Assembly (NCBI GenBank): GCA_030278955.1
Contig: JAOANR010000002.1
Location: 7,553,982 to 7,617,981 of the forward strand
Origin: Hygrophila difformis
Taxonomy: Eukaryota > Streptophyta > Magnoliopsida > Lamiales > Acanthaceae
Reading direction: 5' to 3'
Length of the DNA: 64,000 bases
Shown: positions 47,676 to 59,066 of the stretch, in pieces
How the letters are laid out: each line of letters begins with the position of its first letter
Numbering within the stretch: position 1 is the first letter of the stretch
Notes under the pieces: generated by a model
Seen by the model: the letters and a program-made list of their open reading frames with translations, nothing else
The model's database searches: none
What the model was told of the DNA's origin: nothing
Translations under genes and position numbers: made by a program

Positions 47676-50202
47676 TGTAACATCCCGATTAATTAACGCA
47701 TAATTGATTTAAGTAATTGTGGTTAATTAATAAAGATAACTAATATGAATTTTTGTGTAAGAGAGTTATTGGATTGAAGTGGTATCAGAGCCTGTGTGCT
47801 CTTTTATCTTATTAAAACTTGTATAGACATAGGTGGTGAGATAGGGTACTGAGAAAGTCTCCATTGTGCGATAACCCACTGGGGTGATATAGATATTTGC
47901 AGTCCGCCTGCATGCGAAGGATGGTGGAAACCATTTCGAGGCAATGCCAGTGAGGGTATAGTCGGATTTGGTTAAAACGAATAATGATATGAAGTGGCAT
48001 AGAATTGACACTGGGTCAATCAAAAGAACATTAGATGGTTCTCGAAGCGTTGAATGCCTGTCGCCTGAGACGAGGCAAGGTGACTGTTCTGCATAGAAAG
48101 ATCGGTAACGTGAAGGAGGCCGATTTTTGTTGGAAGACATCAGGCAAGGGATTATATTGCTTAAATTACGTGTTTAGGGGGGGTATTTGGGGGTCGGATT
48201 CCGGCGAAATCGCCGGAAAACCGATTGGAAAATCGGAGAAGACGATGAACAGTAACTGCTACAATACTGCTACAGTAACTGTACAGTAGTTACCGCGGTA
48301 ACTCGCGTAGTTACCGCAGTAATTCGTCACAGTAATTACCACAGTAATTTGAACAGTAATTACCACGGTAATTTGAACAGTAACTACCACAGTAACTTGT
48401 ACTGTAGTTACCGCAGTAACTCACTACAGTAGTTACCGCAGTAACTCGCTACAGTAATTACAACAGTAACTTGCTACAGTAATTGCTACAGTAATCGCTA
48501 CAGTCCTGGGCTGCGTATGTCACGCGTTGTACGCGCGCGGGCGCGCAGTGAGCGCAGGAAGGCTCTGTTTGGCCATTTTTGTGCGATTTTGATTATATAA
48601 TGATGTTTTCTTTGCACCAATTATTGTTATGACTTCCCCAAATGTTATTGGTGAACCTGGGATAATCAATTGGCCCGTGGGGGTTGCTGAATTGCTTAGG
48701 GGAACTGTTGAATTATTATATCATTAATGCCTTAGCCTAGAGGGCTATGTATTGAATTCCTTATATGTTGAGAAGCATGCGAACCTAGTGTGTAGGTGTT
48801 TGAATATCACTGTATTGTTATATGCATGTTATTGCAGTGGAATTGGCGGTTATTAACCCGATGGGTTGTTATAATGTTTATGATTGATCGGGCAGCCTTC
48901 ACAGGTGTTGTTGAGTCCCGATGACCCTGCGGGGTGGATTATTGGTTGTGATTCCTATTGGCCCTTTTGGGCTGGTTATTATAATGCATGGTATTGCATT
49001 ATGAATGGATGGACATATTGGAAATGTCTGATCGGGCAGCCTTTACCGGTGTTGTTGAGTCCCGATGACCCTGCGGGGTGGATTATTGGTTGTGATTTCT
49101 GTTGGCCCTTTTGGGCTGGTTATTATAATGCATGGAATTGCATTATGAATGGATGTACATATTGGAAATGTCTGATCGGGCAGCCTTTACCGGTGTTGTT
49201 GAGTCCCGATGGCCCTGCGGAGTGATTATTAGGCTGTGATGCCTGTGATTTGGCTGCGATGCCTGTGATTATTTGGCTGTTATGCCTGTGATTGGGCTGT
49301 GATGCCTGTGGTCCCTGTGGAGATGGTGTATGTTACCCTGTAACGGGTTGGAGTTGATGATATCCTCACCCGTGGGTTCATACCGCCCGGGTTTAGGTTG
49401 CCGGCTAGGCATATTCATTTGCATTTGCATATAGGGTAGATAGGTGTATGTTAGGCCATGCATCACGTGCATAAATTGTATGTCTGTGGTTGAAGCACCG
49501 GTATGGGACGGTGTGATGATTTATTTATGTCAATTGTGTGATCGTGGTTGAAGCACCGGTATGGGACGGTGTGGTGTTTAATTGCTTTATTTATATTCTG
49601 CCGTTATTAATATGTTTATTTATTACCTATATTTACTATCTTGAGATGTGGTTCTGTTTTCCCTTACTCCCCGGCACGTAGCCTTGCTCAGTACGTTGTA
49701 CTGACCCCCTTTGCTTTTGTCTGTTTTATAGATCCTGCTGGAGGCGCTGGAGCATGATTTGGGTTTGGGGTATTGAGAGATCACATAGATAGGACTTTTT
49801 ATGTTTATCTTACGTGATTATGTGATACTCTATTATTTATTATGACTTGGATTTTATGCTAGTTGAAGCCTGTGTGCCTAGAATCTGCTTTCTGTCGGCC
49901 GGTGGTCTTATGTGATTTACGCTTTGGGCTGGTAGCCCTGTTTGAGATATTGGTATGCTGTTGAGAGGCTTGCAGTCTGGATGAGCAGCTGGAATGTTTA
50001 TTTGATTATGATGGTGAAACCTCCTATGTGCTTATATGTTTTATTTGTTTTAGCTTCCGCATTAAACCGGATTAATCAGATGATCACTTTAGGTTTACCC
50101 AGTGTTGTACTAGCTGTTTTAAATTAGCTGGCCACTAGTTTAGGATAGTTAGTACAGCGGTAATGCTTGCGAAAATCAGGTTTGAATTTTCGGGGCGTTA
50201 CA
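47676..50202 (+). repeat. Chimeric family X LTR (plus strand)
   Basis: Starts tgtaacatcccg after the purine tract and ends cggggcgttaca before gag and a primer site, so both ends are correct. The first ~105 bp match the X LTR. From about 47781 to about 48125 it is instead X leader sequence (tatcagagcctgtgtgctc ... gcaaggtgactgttctgc, as at 50208-50908). From about 48126 (ttgttggaagacatcagg) it returns to normal LTR. About 740 bp of LTR is replaced by about 345 bp of leader. It carries three copies, not two, of the gggcagcctttaccggtg unit (48890-49215). Confidence 0.88.
48250..48504. repeat. TACAGTA/TTACCGCGGTAA array in chimeric X LTR
   Basis: Reverse-orientation counterpart of the arrays at 34604 and 54017, with slightly fewer units. 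It ends just before the gcgcgcgggcgcgc segment shared by all X LTRs. Confidence 0.9.
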
Positions 50203-50205
50203 GAG

Positions 50206-50217
50206 TGGTATCAGAGC
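50206..50217 (+). promoter_or_regulatory. Primer-binding site of plus-strand X
   Basis: tggtatcagagc, three bases after the LTR end at 50202. Initiator-Met tRNA type, as in the first gypsy element. Confidence 0.93.
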
Positions 50218-51027
50218 CTGTGTGCTCTTTTATCTTATTAAAACTTGTGTAGACATAGGTGGTGAGCTGTGTGTGGGGTACATATAGCATAGAATTGCAT
50301 TTTTTCTATATCTGTTTATTTCTGCGCGTACCAGGTTAATTCACAGTTGGGGAACTGTGAGGGAACCATGGTACTCTAGTCAGGATCCTTGTTATCTCAC
50401 AGTCATTGAGGACTATGAATGACTTTTGATCGGTTATTTAATTTTGTCGTTTATATATACTGCTGTGTATACGATTGGTGATTTTTGCTAACATTGTTTG
50501 TTGATGTTGTAATCTAAGTTGGCTGAATAGTTTGGAAAGGCCTCAAGGAAGCCTGGGCTATTCGAATGGCGATCCAAGCGGGATCAATCTGTTGAATGGT
50601 GTTCAGATGGGTTTGACATACCCTCGAGAGTGAGATAGGGTACTGAGAAAGTCTCCATAGTGCGATAATCCATTGGGGTGATATAGATAATTGCAGTCCG
50701 CCTGCATGCGAATGATGGTGGAAACCATTTCTTAGTTATGCCAGTAAGGGTATAGTCGGATTTGGTTAGAAAGAATAATGATTTGAAGTGGCATAGAATT
50801 GACACTGGGTCAATCAAAATAACATTAGATGGTTCGTCGAAGTTGAATGCCTGTCGCGTGAGACGAGGCAAGGTGACTGTTCTGCATGGCAAGATCGGTA
50901 ACGTGAAGGGGGCCGATATCACTGGGCGAGTCCGAACTAGGGGACTTCCTAGTATGTCGTCTTTATGTGATGGAAACGTTACGTTGATTGGATAACGTTT
51001 TGGCATGCGTGTAATTCTTGTATCGTG
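50218..51027 (+). other. Family X leader, no gag
   Basis: About 810 bp between the primer site and the protease remnant. No gag core and no zinc knuckle can be read in any frame. The gatagggtactgagaaagtc segment and the following 280 bp are the part also found inside the chimeric LTR. A 77-codon frame (50762-50995) is not recognised. Confidence 0.6.
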
Positions 51028-52328
51028 GGTGTTTCTTCTTGACTCTCTGGTTGAGAGATAAACTCATTTCCCTGTTATGGGAATTATTTATGTCGCATTT
51101 TGTGTTGCGGTTATTGTGTTTGATTCTGAGTCTTATGTTCATTTGGGACTTTGAATTCTATTCGTAAGCATGGAGTAGATGCTACCATTGCTACGAATCC
51201 TTCTGCCTTAGTACTGTGCGATTCAGAAGCCTCGTGTTCTTTAGTGGCTTTGTGATTTGTGCGAGAGCATGGAGTAGGACCGTTGGAGCCCTACCAGATG
51301 CTAGTTTCTTTACCTTCGGGTGATAATGTTCGAAGTGATCATTTGATGCAAGATGCTGTGTTGAGCATCGAGAGTCGCGAATTCAGGGCTGACCTGGTGG
51401 TCTTTAGCCCGGCTGGTTTTGACGTACTATTGGGCATGGATTGGCTGTTTGCCATCGTGCTGTGATTGATTGTGGTGTTCCACGAATATCCTTTTAGGAT
51501 TCTTTGGGTAACTGTGTTTCTTATCGACATCCGTTGATTCCACCTGTTATTGGTGTGGTTTCTGTTGCTTTGTTGTGTGACCTGATGCGCAGGGGGTTGT
51601 TCTCTTTCCCTGTGGCACATGAGGGATCTTCGAGCAGAGGTTCTTGCTGCTTCGAGTGTCCCTGTTGTCTCTGAGTTCGGGGATGTATTTCCCGACGAAA
51701 TTCATGGTCTCCCATCTGCCTGGGAGATTGATTTTACTATTGAGCTGATGCCTGATGCAGCTCATATTTCTAAGGCTCCTTACCATATGACTCCTGTGAA
51801 CTGAAGGAGTTGAAGGATCAATTGAATGAGCTTACCATGTATATTTTGCCGAGTAGCTCGCCTTAAGGAGCTCCTGTTTTGTTTGTTTAGAAGAATGATG
51901 GGTCGATGAGGATGTGCATCGATTACAGAGAATTGAATTGAATCACGGGAAAAACAAGTATCCTTTACCTCGGATTGGGGATCTATTTGATTAGTTGAGA
52001 GGGGCCAGTAATTTTAGTAAGATTGATTTGAGATTGGGCTACCATCAGATAAGGGTGGCGGAGGCGGATAGGCCTAAGACAGTTTTCAGGACTCGTTGAG
52101 GACATTTGAATTCCCGGTCATGTCTTTTGGTTTGACTAACGCACTAGCGATCTTCATGGATCTCATGTATAGGGTATTACATCCCCTGCTGGCCGTGTGC
52201 GTGGTTGTGTTCATAGATGATATTATGGTTTATTCGCCGACGCGTAAGGCACACACGGGTCACTTGAGAACAGTTTTGAATACATTGTGAGAGTATAAGC
52301 TGTATGCTAAACTCTCCAAATGTGAATT
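51028..52328 (+). pseudogene. Family X protease-RT remnant, cut at an inversion junction
   Basis: Second plus-strand X unit. The protease again has DSEA; linker (51619-51804) and RT with FIDD (52096-52290) follow with several stops and shifts. It ends at aaactctccaaatgtgaatt (52309-52328), where it joins the minus-strand leader of the outer element. Sequence agreement with 45204-46513 is high but not complete. Confidence 0.85.
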
Positions 52329-52462
52329 AACCTGGTACGCGCAGAAATAAACAGATATAGAAAAAATGCAATTCTATGCTATATGTACCCCACACACAGC
52401 TCACCACCTATGTCTACACAGTTTTAATAAGATAAAAGAGCACACAGGCTCTGATACCACTC
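52329..52462 (-). other. Start of the outer X leader, with primer-binding site
   Basis: On the minus strand, gag, then tggtatcagagc (52459-52448), then about 115 bp of leader identical in layout to 50218-50338. It breaks off at the inverted joint with 52328. The primer site next to the LTR end shows that 52463-55284 is the 5' LTR. Confidence 0.9.
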
Positions 52463-55284
52463 TGTAACGCCCCGAAAATTCAAACCTGATTTTCGCAAGC
52501 ATTACCGCTGTACTAACTATCCTAAACTAGTGGCCAGCTAATTTAAAACAGCTAGTACAACACTGGGTAAACCTAAAGTGATCATCTGATTAATTCGGTT
52601 TAATGCGGAAGCTAAAACAAATAAAACATATAAGCACATAGGAGGTTTCACCATCATAATCAAATAAACATTCCAGCTGCTCATCCAGACTGCAAGCCTC
52701 TCAACAGCATACCAATATCTCAAACAGGGCTACCAGCCCAAAGCGTAAATCACATAAGGCCACCGGCCGACAGAAAGCAGATTCTAGGCACACAGGCCTC
52801 AACTAGCATAAAATCCAAGTCATAATAAACAATAGAGTATCACATAATCACGTAAGATAAACATAAAAAGTCCTATATATGTTATCTCTCAATACCCCAA
52901 ACCCAAATCATGCTCCAGCGCCTCCAGCAGGATCTATAAAACAGACAAAAGCAAATGGGGTCAGTACAACGTACTGAGCAAGGCTACGTGCCGGGGAGTA
53001 AGGGAAAACAGAACCACATCTCAAGATAGTAAATATAGGTAATAAATAAACATATTAATAACAGGCAGAATATAAATAAAGCAGTTAAACACCACACCGT
53101 CCCATACCAGTGCTTCAACCACGATCATACAATTGACATAAATAAATCATCACACCGTCCCATACCGGTGCTTCAACCACAGACATACAATTTATGCACG
53201 TGATGCATGGCCTAACATACACCTATCTACCCTATATGCAAATGCAAATGAATATGCCTAGCCGGCAACCTAAACCCGGGCGGTATGAACCCACGGGTGA
53301 GGATATCATCAACTCCAACCCGTTACAGGGTAAGATACACCATCCCCACAGGGACCACAGGCATCACAGCCCAAACACAGGCATAACAGCCAAATAATCA
53401 CAGGCATCGCAGCCAAATCACAGGCATCACAGCCTAATAATCACCCCGCAGGGCCATCGGGACTCAACAACACCGGTAAAGGCTGCCCGATCAGATATTT
53501 CCAATATGTCCATCCATTCATAATGCAATACCATGCATTATAATACCCAGCCCAAAAGGGCCAACAGGAATAACAACCAATAATCCACCCCGCAGGGTCA
53601 TCGGGACTCAACAACACCTGTGAAGGCTGCCCGATCAATCATAAACATTATAACAACCCATCAGGTTAATAACCGCCAATTCCACTGCAATAACATGCAT
53701 ATAACAATACAGTGATATTCAAGCACCTACACACTAGGTTCGCATGCTTCTCAACATATAAGGAATTCAATACATAGCCCTCTAGGCTAAGGCATTAATG
53801 ATATAATAATTCAACAGTTCCCCTAAGCAATTCAACAACCCCCACGGGCCAATTGATTATCCCAGGTTTACCAATAACATTTGGGGAAGTCATAACAATA
53901 ATTGGTGCAAAGAAAACATCATTATATAATCAAAATCGCACAAAAATGGCCAAACAGAGCCTTCCTGCGCTCACTGCGCGCCCGCGCGCGTACAACGCGT
54001 GACATACGCAGCCCGGTACTGTAGCGATTACTGTAGCAATTACTGTAGCAAGTTACTGTTGTAATTACTGTAGCGAGTTACTGCGGTAATTACTGTAGCG
54101 AATTACTGTAGTAATTACTGTAGCGAGTTACTGCGGTAACTACTGTAGTGAGTTACTGCGGTAACTACTGTACAAGTTACTGTGGTAGTTACTGTTCAAA
54201 TTACCGTGGTAATTACTGTTCAAATTACCGTGACGAATTACTGCGGTAACTACGCGAGTTACCGCGGTAACTACTGTACAGTTACTGTAGCAGTACTGTA
54301 GCAGTACTGTAGCAGTTACTGTTCATCGTCTTCTCCGATTTTTCAATCGGTTTTCCGGCGATTTCACCGGAATCCGACCCCCAAATACCCCCCAAACACG
54401 TAATTTAAGCAATATAATCCCTTGCCTGATGTCTTCCAACAATAATCAACCTCCGATTCGTCGATTTCGAGCTTCAATCGGCCAAATCAACCCAAAATCC
54501 TAACATCAAGAATTTCATCAAAACTCAACCAAAACACCACCAATCCGAAGAGAAAACAAGCGAGAAACACTTACCAAATCGTTTGCAACGATTTGCCACC
54601 AAGATCCGTCGGATCGGGCAAGATGTCTTCACTCCTCTTTTATTCCAAAGAAGACCGATCGGTCTTCTCTTCCTCCTCCAACTCCCGAACCACAATCCGA
54701 GCCTTAGCTTTCCCCAACACCAATATAGCTTCCAATCAAGAATCCAAGCTTCCCAAGTGCACAAAAACTATAAAAGTTCACCCAAAATCTTCATTCCCGT
54801 CACCACCATGACCCCCCACCAAAACCACCTTAAGACCCATCAAAAACAAGTTGTAAGGTGTGGAAATCACTTACCAATAGGTGTGCATTCAATCCCCCAC
54901 TTGATTTGAGCTCAAAAACACCAAATTCTCTCCACAAGCTCACTTTTCTACACCTTGGGCACCAAAACGGGAATGAACCCTAGTTGCAATTGTTGAGCTT
55001 ACAAATGATGGTGTGGGGATGATTTGGGGATTTTTATTTGGGTATGGGTCACCCCGGGTCGGTTCGGAAGATGGGTCATTGAGTTGGTACCCTTGTCTTG
55101 AGTCATTTCTACCATATTGCACTCACTTGAGCACTTGAGCTCTTATTATCTTGTGAGTTTGCTACCCACTTATTCTTCCACTTCAATCCAATAACTCTCT
55201 TACACAAAAATTCATATTAGTTATCTTTATTAATTAACCACAATTACTTAAATCAATTATGCGTTAATTAATCGGGATGTTACA
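52463..55284 (-). repeat. 5' LTR of the outer X element
   Basis: 2,822 bp, tgtaacatcccg ... cggggcgttaca on the minus strand, closely matching 33052-35863. The flank gacct at 55285-55289 equals that at 33047-33051. It includes the TACTGTA array at 54017-54322. Confidence 0.92.
54017..54322. repeat. TACTGTA motif array in X 5' LTR
   Basis: Counterpart of 34604-34911, with small unit-number differences (for example an extra agtactgtagc near its end). Confidence 0.9.
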
Positions 55285-55289
55285 GACCT

Positions 55290-55504
55290 ATTTAGCATTG
55301 TTATTAGTCTATTTATATTTATTGTATAGGAATATGTGGGTATTTTATGCATAAGTAATTATTAATTTGATCTTTTATAGGTTTTTAAAATATTTATAAG
55401 TTTTTTCCTGTATATAGATAGTTGCGGATGTCGACTTGCCCAAATGCACAAATTCATGTCTTCCAACCTTTATGATTACATCCAGACATATATCTATATC
55501 TATA
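55290..55504. other. Host flank between composite X and the Helitron
   Basis: AT-rich continuation of the sequence interrupted at 33051. Nothing else recognised. A short tatatc repeat precedes the Helitron start. Confidence 0.4.
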
Positions 55505-56398
55505 TCTATATATATAAAAGTAATATAGTCAATTTTCCCCCCACTTCCCCACCCCATTTTTTCAACAATCACATTTAATTCATCCAACAATGTTTAATCC
55601 TAAAATTTTAATATTATATATTGAAATATCCATAAATATATATTAATATCCAATATTAATTAATTTACGTTTAATATAATTCTTTTATCAATATTCATCA
55701 ATATCCTAACAAATTCTTAATAAAATATTATAATATCTTTAACTAATTTAAACTATTATATATTTTTAGAAGATCACGTCAAATTTGATTCTATTCATCC
55801 AATATTTGCATATATATCTCCATCAAACCTCCTCATATTTCTCTATAAATATTCCATTCATTTATCTAATATCATGGTTGTCTTGAAATTCTCATCACCT
55901 CACATTTTATTTCTTCATTCTTTGTTTATGTCTTCTCAACATTCATTTTATATTTAAAACAATGTCTTTTGTTTCTTCTTCTCATGTATTACAATGTTTC
56001 ACACCCCAATATTTTCCTATATTTCTTTTGTTGCAGGTTAATTTTTCTCAGATTACAATATATTCTTCATCTTGCTATTCATGTAAGATTTTTTTTTTAT
56101 CCAGATTTTAAATATGGATATCTGAATATATTAATATATTATTATTTATTAATTAAAAATTATCAATAATTATAACAAAATATAAAATTATTACTCCTAT
56201 ATAATTATCAAATTTTCAAAAAGATAAAAAATTATCCGATAATCTGTATCCAATTAAATCTATATCCGACATGTATTTGTATCCGGCATATTTATATTCG
56301 ATCCGAATCCGAGAAAAAAAATGTGGGATAATATATATTCGTATCCAATACTATCTGATCATATCCATACCGTTTTCATCACTACATATAATATAATA

Positions 56399-56573
56399 CT
56401 CCCTTAATTTCAAAATAAGTGTAACATAAGGAAATGACCCGAGATTCAATGCAAGGAATAAAAGTGCTTTAGTGGAAGTTTTATACCCTTAAAAGCATTT
56501 ATATATGGTAATGTAACATTTATTATGAAACACCCAAAAAAAGAAAGTGTAACACTTAAAAAAATGTAGGAAG
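56399..56573. mobile_element. Stowaway-like MITE (gtgtaacact family)
   Basis: 175 bp between TA at 56397-56398 and 56574-56575; ends ctcccttaatttca and tgtaggaag are eroded inverted repeats. It shares ataagtgtaac, acacccaaaaaaagaaa and gtgtaacacttaaa with 25079-25379. Confidence 0.78.
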
Positions 56574-56639
56574 TATAATATAGTATAATATGATAATTAT
56601 ATATTTATGATTAGATTTGCATTAGTCACTCCATATGTA

Positions 56640-56960
56640 TGTGAACAATGTTCTAAAATTATTAACATTATTTTGTGGGAAGCTGGCGCCAAATAACAAA
56701 TTGAAAAGAAAATAAAGGGAAAAAAGAGCAACAAAAAGAGGTGTCCAAAAGCAGAAAGGAAAAAAGAGCTAATACTTTCGCTCTTGGGAACCAATACGCC
56801 GGAAGAATCCGCCGCTAACACCCTGTGCGTGAAGTCTGGGGGAATGTCCAAGTAGTGTAGAATTCTTCTAAAGATGCACTTGCAAAGTACATGATGAACT
56901 GAACATCGGTCAAAGACGTCTCGCCAGGTGCGGGAGGCATGCCATTGGTCGAGTAGTCCA
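56640..56960 (-). other. GC-richer segment in the Helitron, possible captured gene piece
   Basis: This stretch is clearly richer in G+C than the surrounding Helitron. On the minus strand it holds an 84-codon frame (56851-56597) with a DIPPDFTHRVLAADSSG-like start, and open sequence extends upstream in other frames to 56960. Helitrons often capture exons, so a gene fragment is plausible. I do not recognise the source. Confidence 0.3.
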
Positions 56961-57142
56961 GTAGCATTATTAGTGTAATATATAATAATAAATTAACATA
57001 TAAAATATAAAATGGAGTTAAAATTATATCTCGGAAATTATAAATTTAAAAATGTAAAATCAAATATATTACATAATTCGTATCAGACAAAAATGTATTA
57101 ATGTAAATTAAATAATGTAAAATCAAATTGATTATGGGCTAA

Positions 57143-57534
57143 GAGGATGTTTGGATGCGCGTTTTAAAAAGTGCTGCAACATTTAGAAAAGGATAATCAG
57201 ATAATTGTTGTAACAAAACATGCTGTAGAAAATTAAGTGTTTGGATGAGCTTATGTTGTTTCAAATCGCAATAATCAGATAATCATGAAAAAGTGTTTGG
57301 ATTTGTATTTTTCATTACCTCAAAAGGCAACAATATGGTAAAATATATTTTTGGCTACACGCAATTTTCTTGCAGCACCAAAGTGGGGCTGCAAGAAAAT
57401 AGCGTTTTCATTCCCTCAAAAGGCAAATAATAGATTATTGGAAGTTAGTACAAAAACAGAATTAACTGATTATTTGCGTTTTGCAAACGCAATAATCAGA
57501 TAATTCCGCCCAAAATGCACAAACAAACGCCCGC
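57143..57534. mobile_element. Tourist/PIF-Harbinger-type MITE
   Basis: 392 bp with TAA at both flanks (57140-57142, 57535-57537). Ends are gaggatgtttggatgcgcg and, inverted, gcgggcgtttgtttgtgca. Three-base TAA/TTA duplications and g-rich ends with gtttg fit PIF/Harbinger MITEs. Inner caataatcagataat motifs are repeated in both orientations. Confidence 0.82.
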
Positions 57535-57648
57535 TAAATCAATAAAACAACAATATTAGGAAAATAACCTAATTGACAAAGTTGCTAAACCACTTTGTCA
57601 CATTTTTTCTCAATAATGTGGTCAGAAAATTAGCATGAACCAAATTTT

Positions 57649-57810
57649 TTTGAAGAAGCCATTGAAGGTCTGGAAAGGGTGGTGGGAGCTCATGCCACAC
57701 AATTACAAAGGGAACAAAGGGAATGGATAGGGGACCGGATGGGGATTCGAACCTCTCAACCTAAAGGTTGAGAGTTGGGGGAGTTACCACATGATTAAGT
57801 CTCCAACCCC
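57649..57810 (-). mobile_element. tRNA-derived SINE with perfect target duplication
   Basis: Flanked by an exact 16-bp direct repeat gcatgaaccaaatttt (57633-57648 and 57811-57826). On the minus strand it starts ggggttggagacttaatcat, has a B box ggttcgaatcc (57753-57743) and ends in the shared tgtgtggcatgag and caatggcttcttcaaa part. It is the youngest-looking of the three family members here. Confidence 0.92.
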
Positions 57811-57898
57811 GCATGAACCAAATTTTATGTAATAAGTACAATATTTGAATTTTTGAAATCTTATCTTATTTTAAAATTATATATATAAATTTACTTAC

Positions 57899-57925
57899 CG
57901 CGCATTGCGCGAGCGGGTATGCTAG
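57899..57925 (+). repeat. Helitron 3' terminus: hairpin plus CTAG
   Basis: The cgcgcattgcgcg palindrome with a short loop, then agcgggtatgctag. Hairpin followed by CTRR is the terminator-like end used in rolling-circle transposition. Confidence 0.85.
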
Positions 57926-59066
57926 TATATATATAAAAGTAATATAGTCTAATTTCTCTCCACTCCCCTACCCCCTTTTTTCAACAACCCATCTACCTAT
58001 TCTCCCCCTATTTCAACAACCTAAAGCATATATGAAAATAATTGAAATAAAAATTCTATATATTTAATTTATTAGTCTAAACAGAAGAAAAATAATATTA
58101 TCCTGATATATATTTTGGGATTTGGATTTAAATCCAATATTCAATTTCTTAGTCTAAAAGGAAAAAATCTAATATTTACTCTCTTATGAAGTATATATTA
58201 TATATATATATATTATCCTAATAAAATCTTAATATAATATGATAATATATTTAACCATAATATTACATATTTTTAGAAGATCACTTCCATTCTTCTAAGA
58301 TTTGAAACCATAAAATTCATTCTCATTGAGATCAAATAAATATATATGTATATAATATTTATATCTATAATATCCTAATAAAATCTTAATAAAATATTAT
58401 AATATATTTAATTTATGCTATCATATATTTTAGATGATTACATCAAATCTAATTCTACTTATCATGTTGCTCTATAAATACTCCATTTATTTATATAATC
58501 TCAGGGTGGTCTTGAAGTTCTCATCCTTTCATATTTTATTTCTTTATTCTTATTCTCCATTATTTTCTTATGTCTTCTTACATTTGATTTTATATTTAAA
58601 CATTCTTTTTGTTTCACATCAATGTTTTCCTAATATTTATTTTGTTCCAGGTTAATTTTTCTCTCTTGTGTTGCAAAATATTCTTCATCTTTATATTCAT
58701 GTAAGAATTTTTTTTTTCTTCTTTCTGTTACTCTATGTGTGAATAATATTAATAGGTTTTTTTAAACGTAATGTTAAATATATATTTTTAATGCTTTTCC
58801 ATTGTCTTTTGCAGGATTACATGTTGCTGTAATACAGGATTGCAATGAAGTCATATTCAACAAATTATTTTTGTCATTCTAATTTGGATATTACTCAAAA
58901 TTATTTGTATAGCATAAAGTCTGTTTTATATTGATTTTGTTATTGTTTGTTTGTTGTCTTTATTCGTGATTTGAAAATAGTGAAAAAAATTGAAGAGTGT
59001 AAATTTGGAGATGCCTCTTTTATTTGATGTTTTTTTTCTTTTGTTAATAGATTATTATATTTTAAA
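57926..59066 (+). mobile_element. 5' part of a second, related Helitron
   Basis: Starts tatatatataaaagtaatatag immediately after the CTAG of the first Helitron, and parallels its 5' region: the ccccctttttt-caacaa stretch, tctataaatact TATA box (about 58471), cttgaagttctcatc, caggttaatttttctc (about 58650) and tattcatgtaagaattt (about 58695). No 3' terminus is visible before the LINE at about 59067, so it is truncated or interrupted. No coding frame was recognised. Confidence 0.7.

Larger units (their letters stand above)
33052..55284 (-). mobile_element. 22-kb rearranged composite of gypsy family X (nested and inverted)
   Basis: The outer ends are two minus-strand LTRs of one family (33052-35863 and 52463-55284). 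They are flanked by an exact 5-bp duplication gacct (33047-33051 and 55285-55289), so they belong to one insertion. On the minus strand: 5' LTR, primer site, 134 bp of leader, then foreign or inverted sequence (52328 to 37093), then RT to purine tract (37092-35864) and 3' LTR. The middle holds plus-strand X sequence (45204-52328: PR to PPT, LTR, primer site to RT) and truncated element Y (37093-45203, minus). X lacks recognisable gag and the integrase core. Junctions show short homologies, so template switching or microhomology repair is likely. Confidence 0.85.
55505..57925 (+). mobile_element. Non-autonomous Helitron with nested MITEs and SINE
   Basis: Begins TC (tctatatatataaaagta) after an A and ends ...gggtatgctag before a T. 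A GC-rich hairpin (gcgcattgcgc, about 57899-57910) lies about 12 bases before the CTAG end. TC...CTRR ends, a 3' hairpin and insertion between A and T with no target duplication define Helitrons. The 5' region has a TATA box (tctataaata, 55842-55851) and exon/intron-like signals (gcag|gttaat near 56035), and is shared with 57926-59066. No Rep-helicase is present. Insertions inside are MITEs 56399-56573 and 57143-57534 and SINE 57649-57810. Confidence 0.82.
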
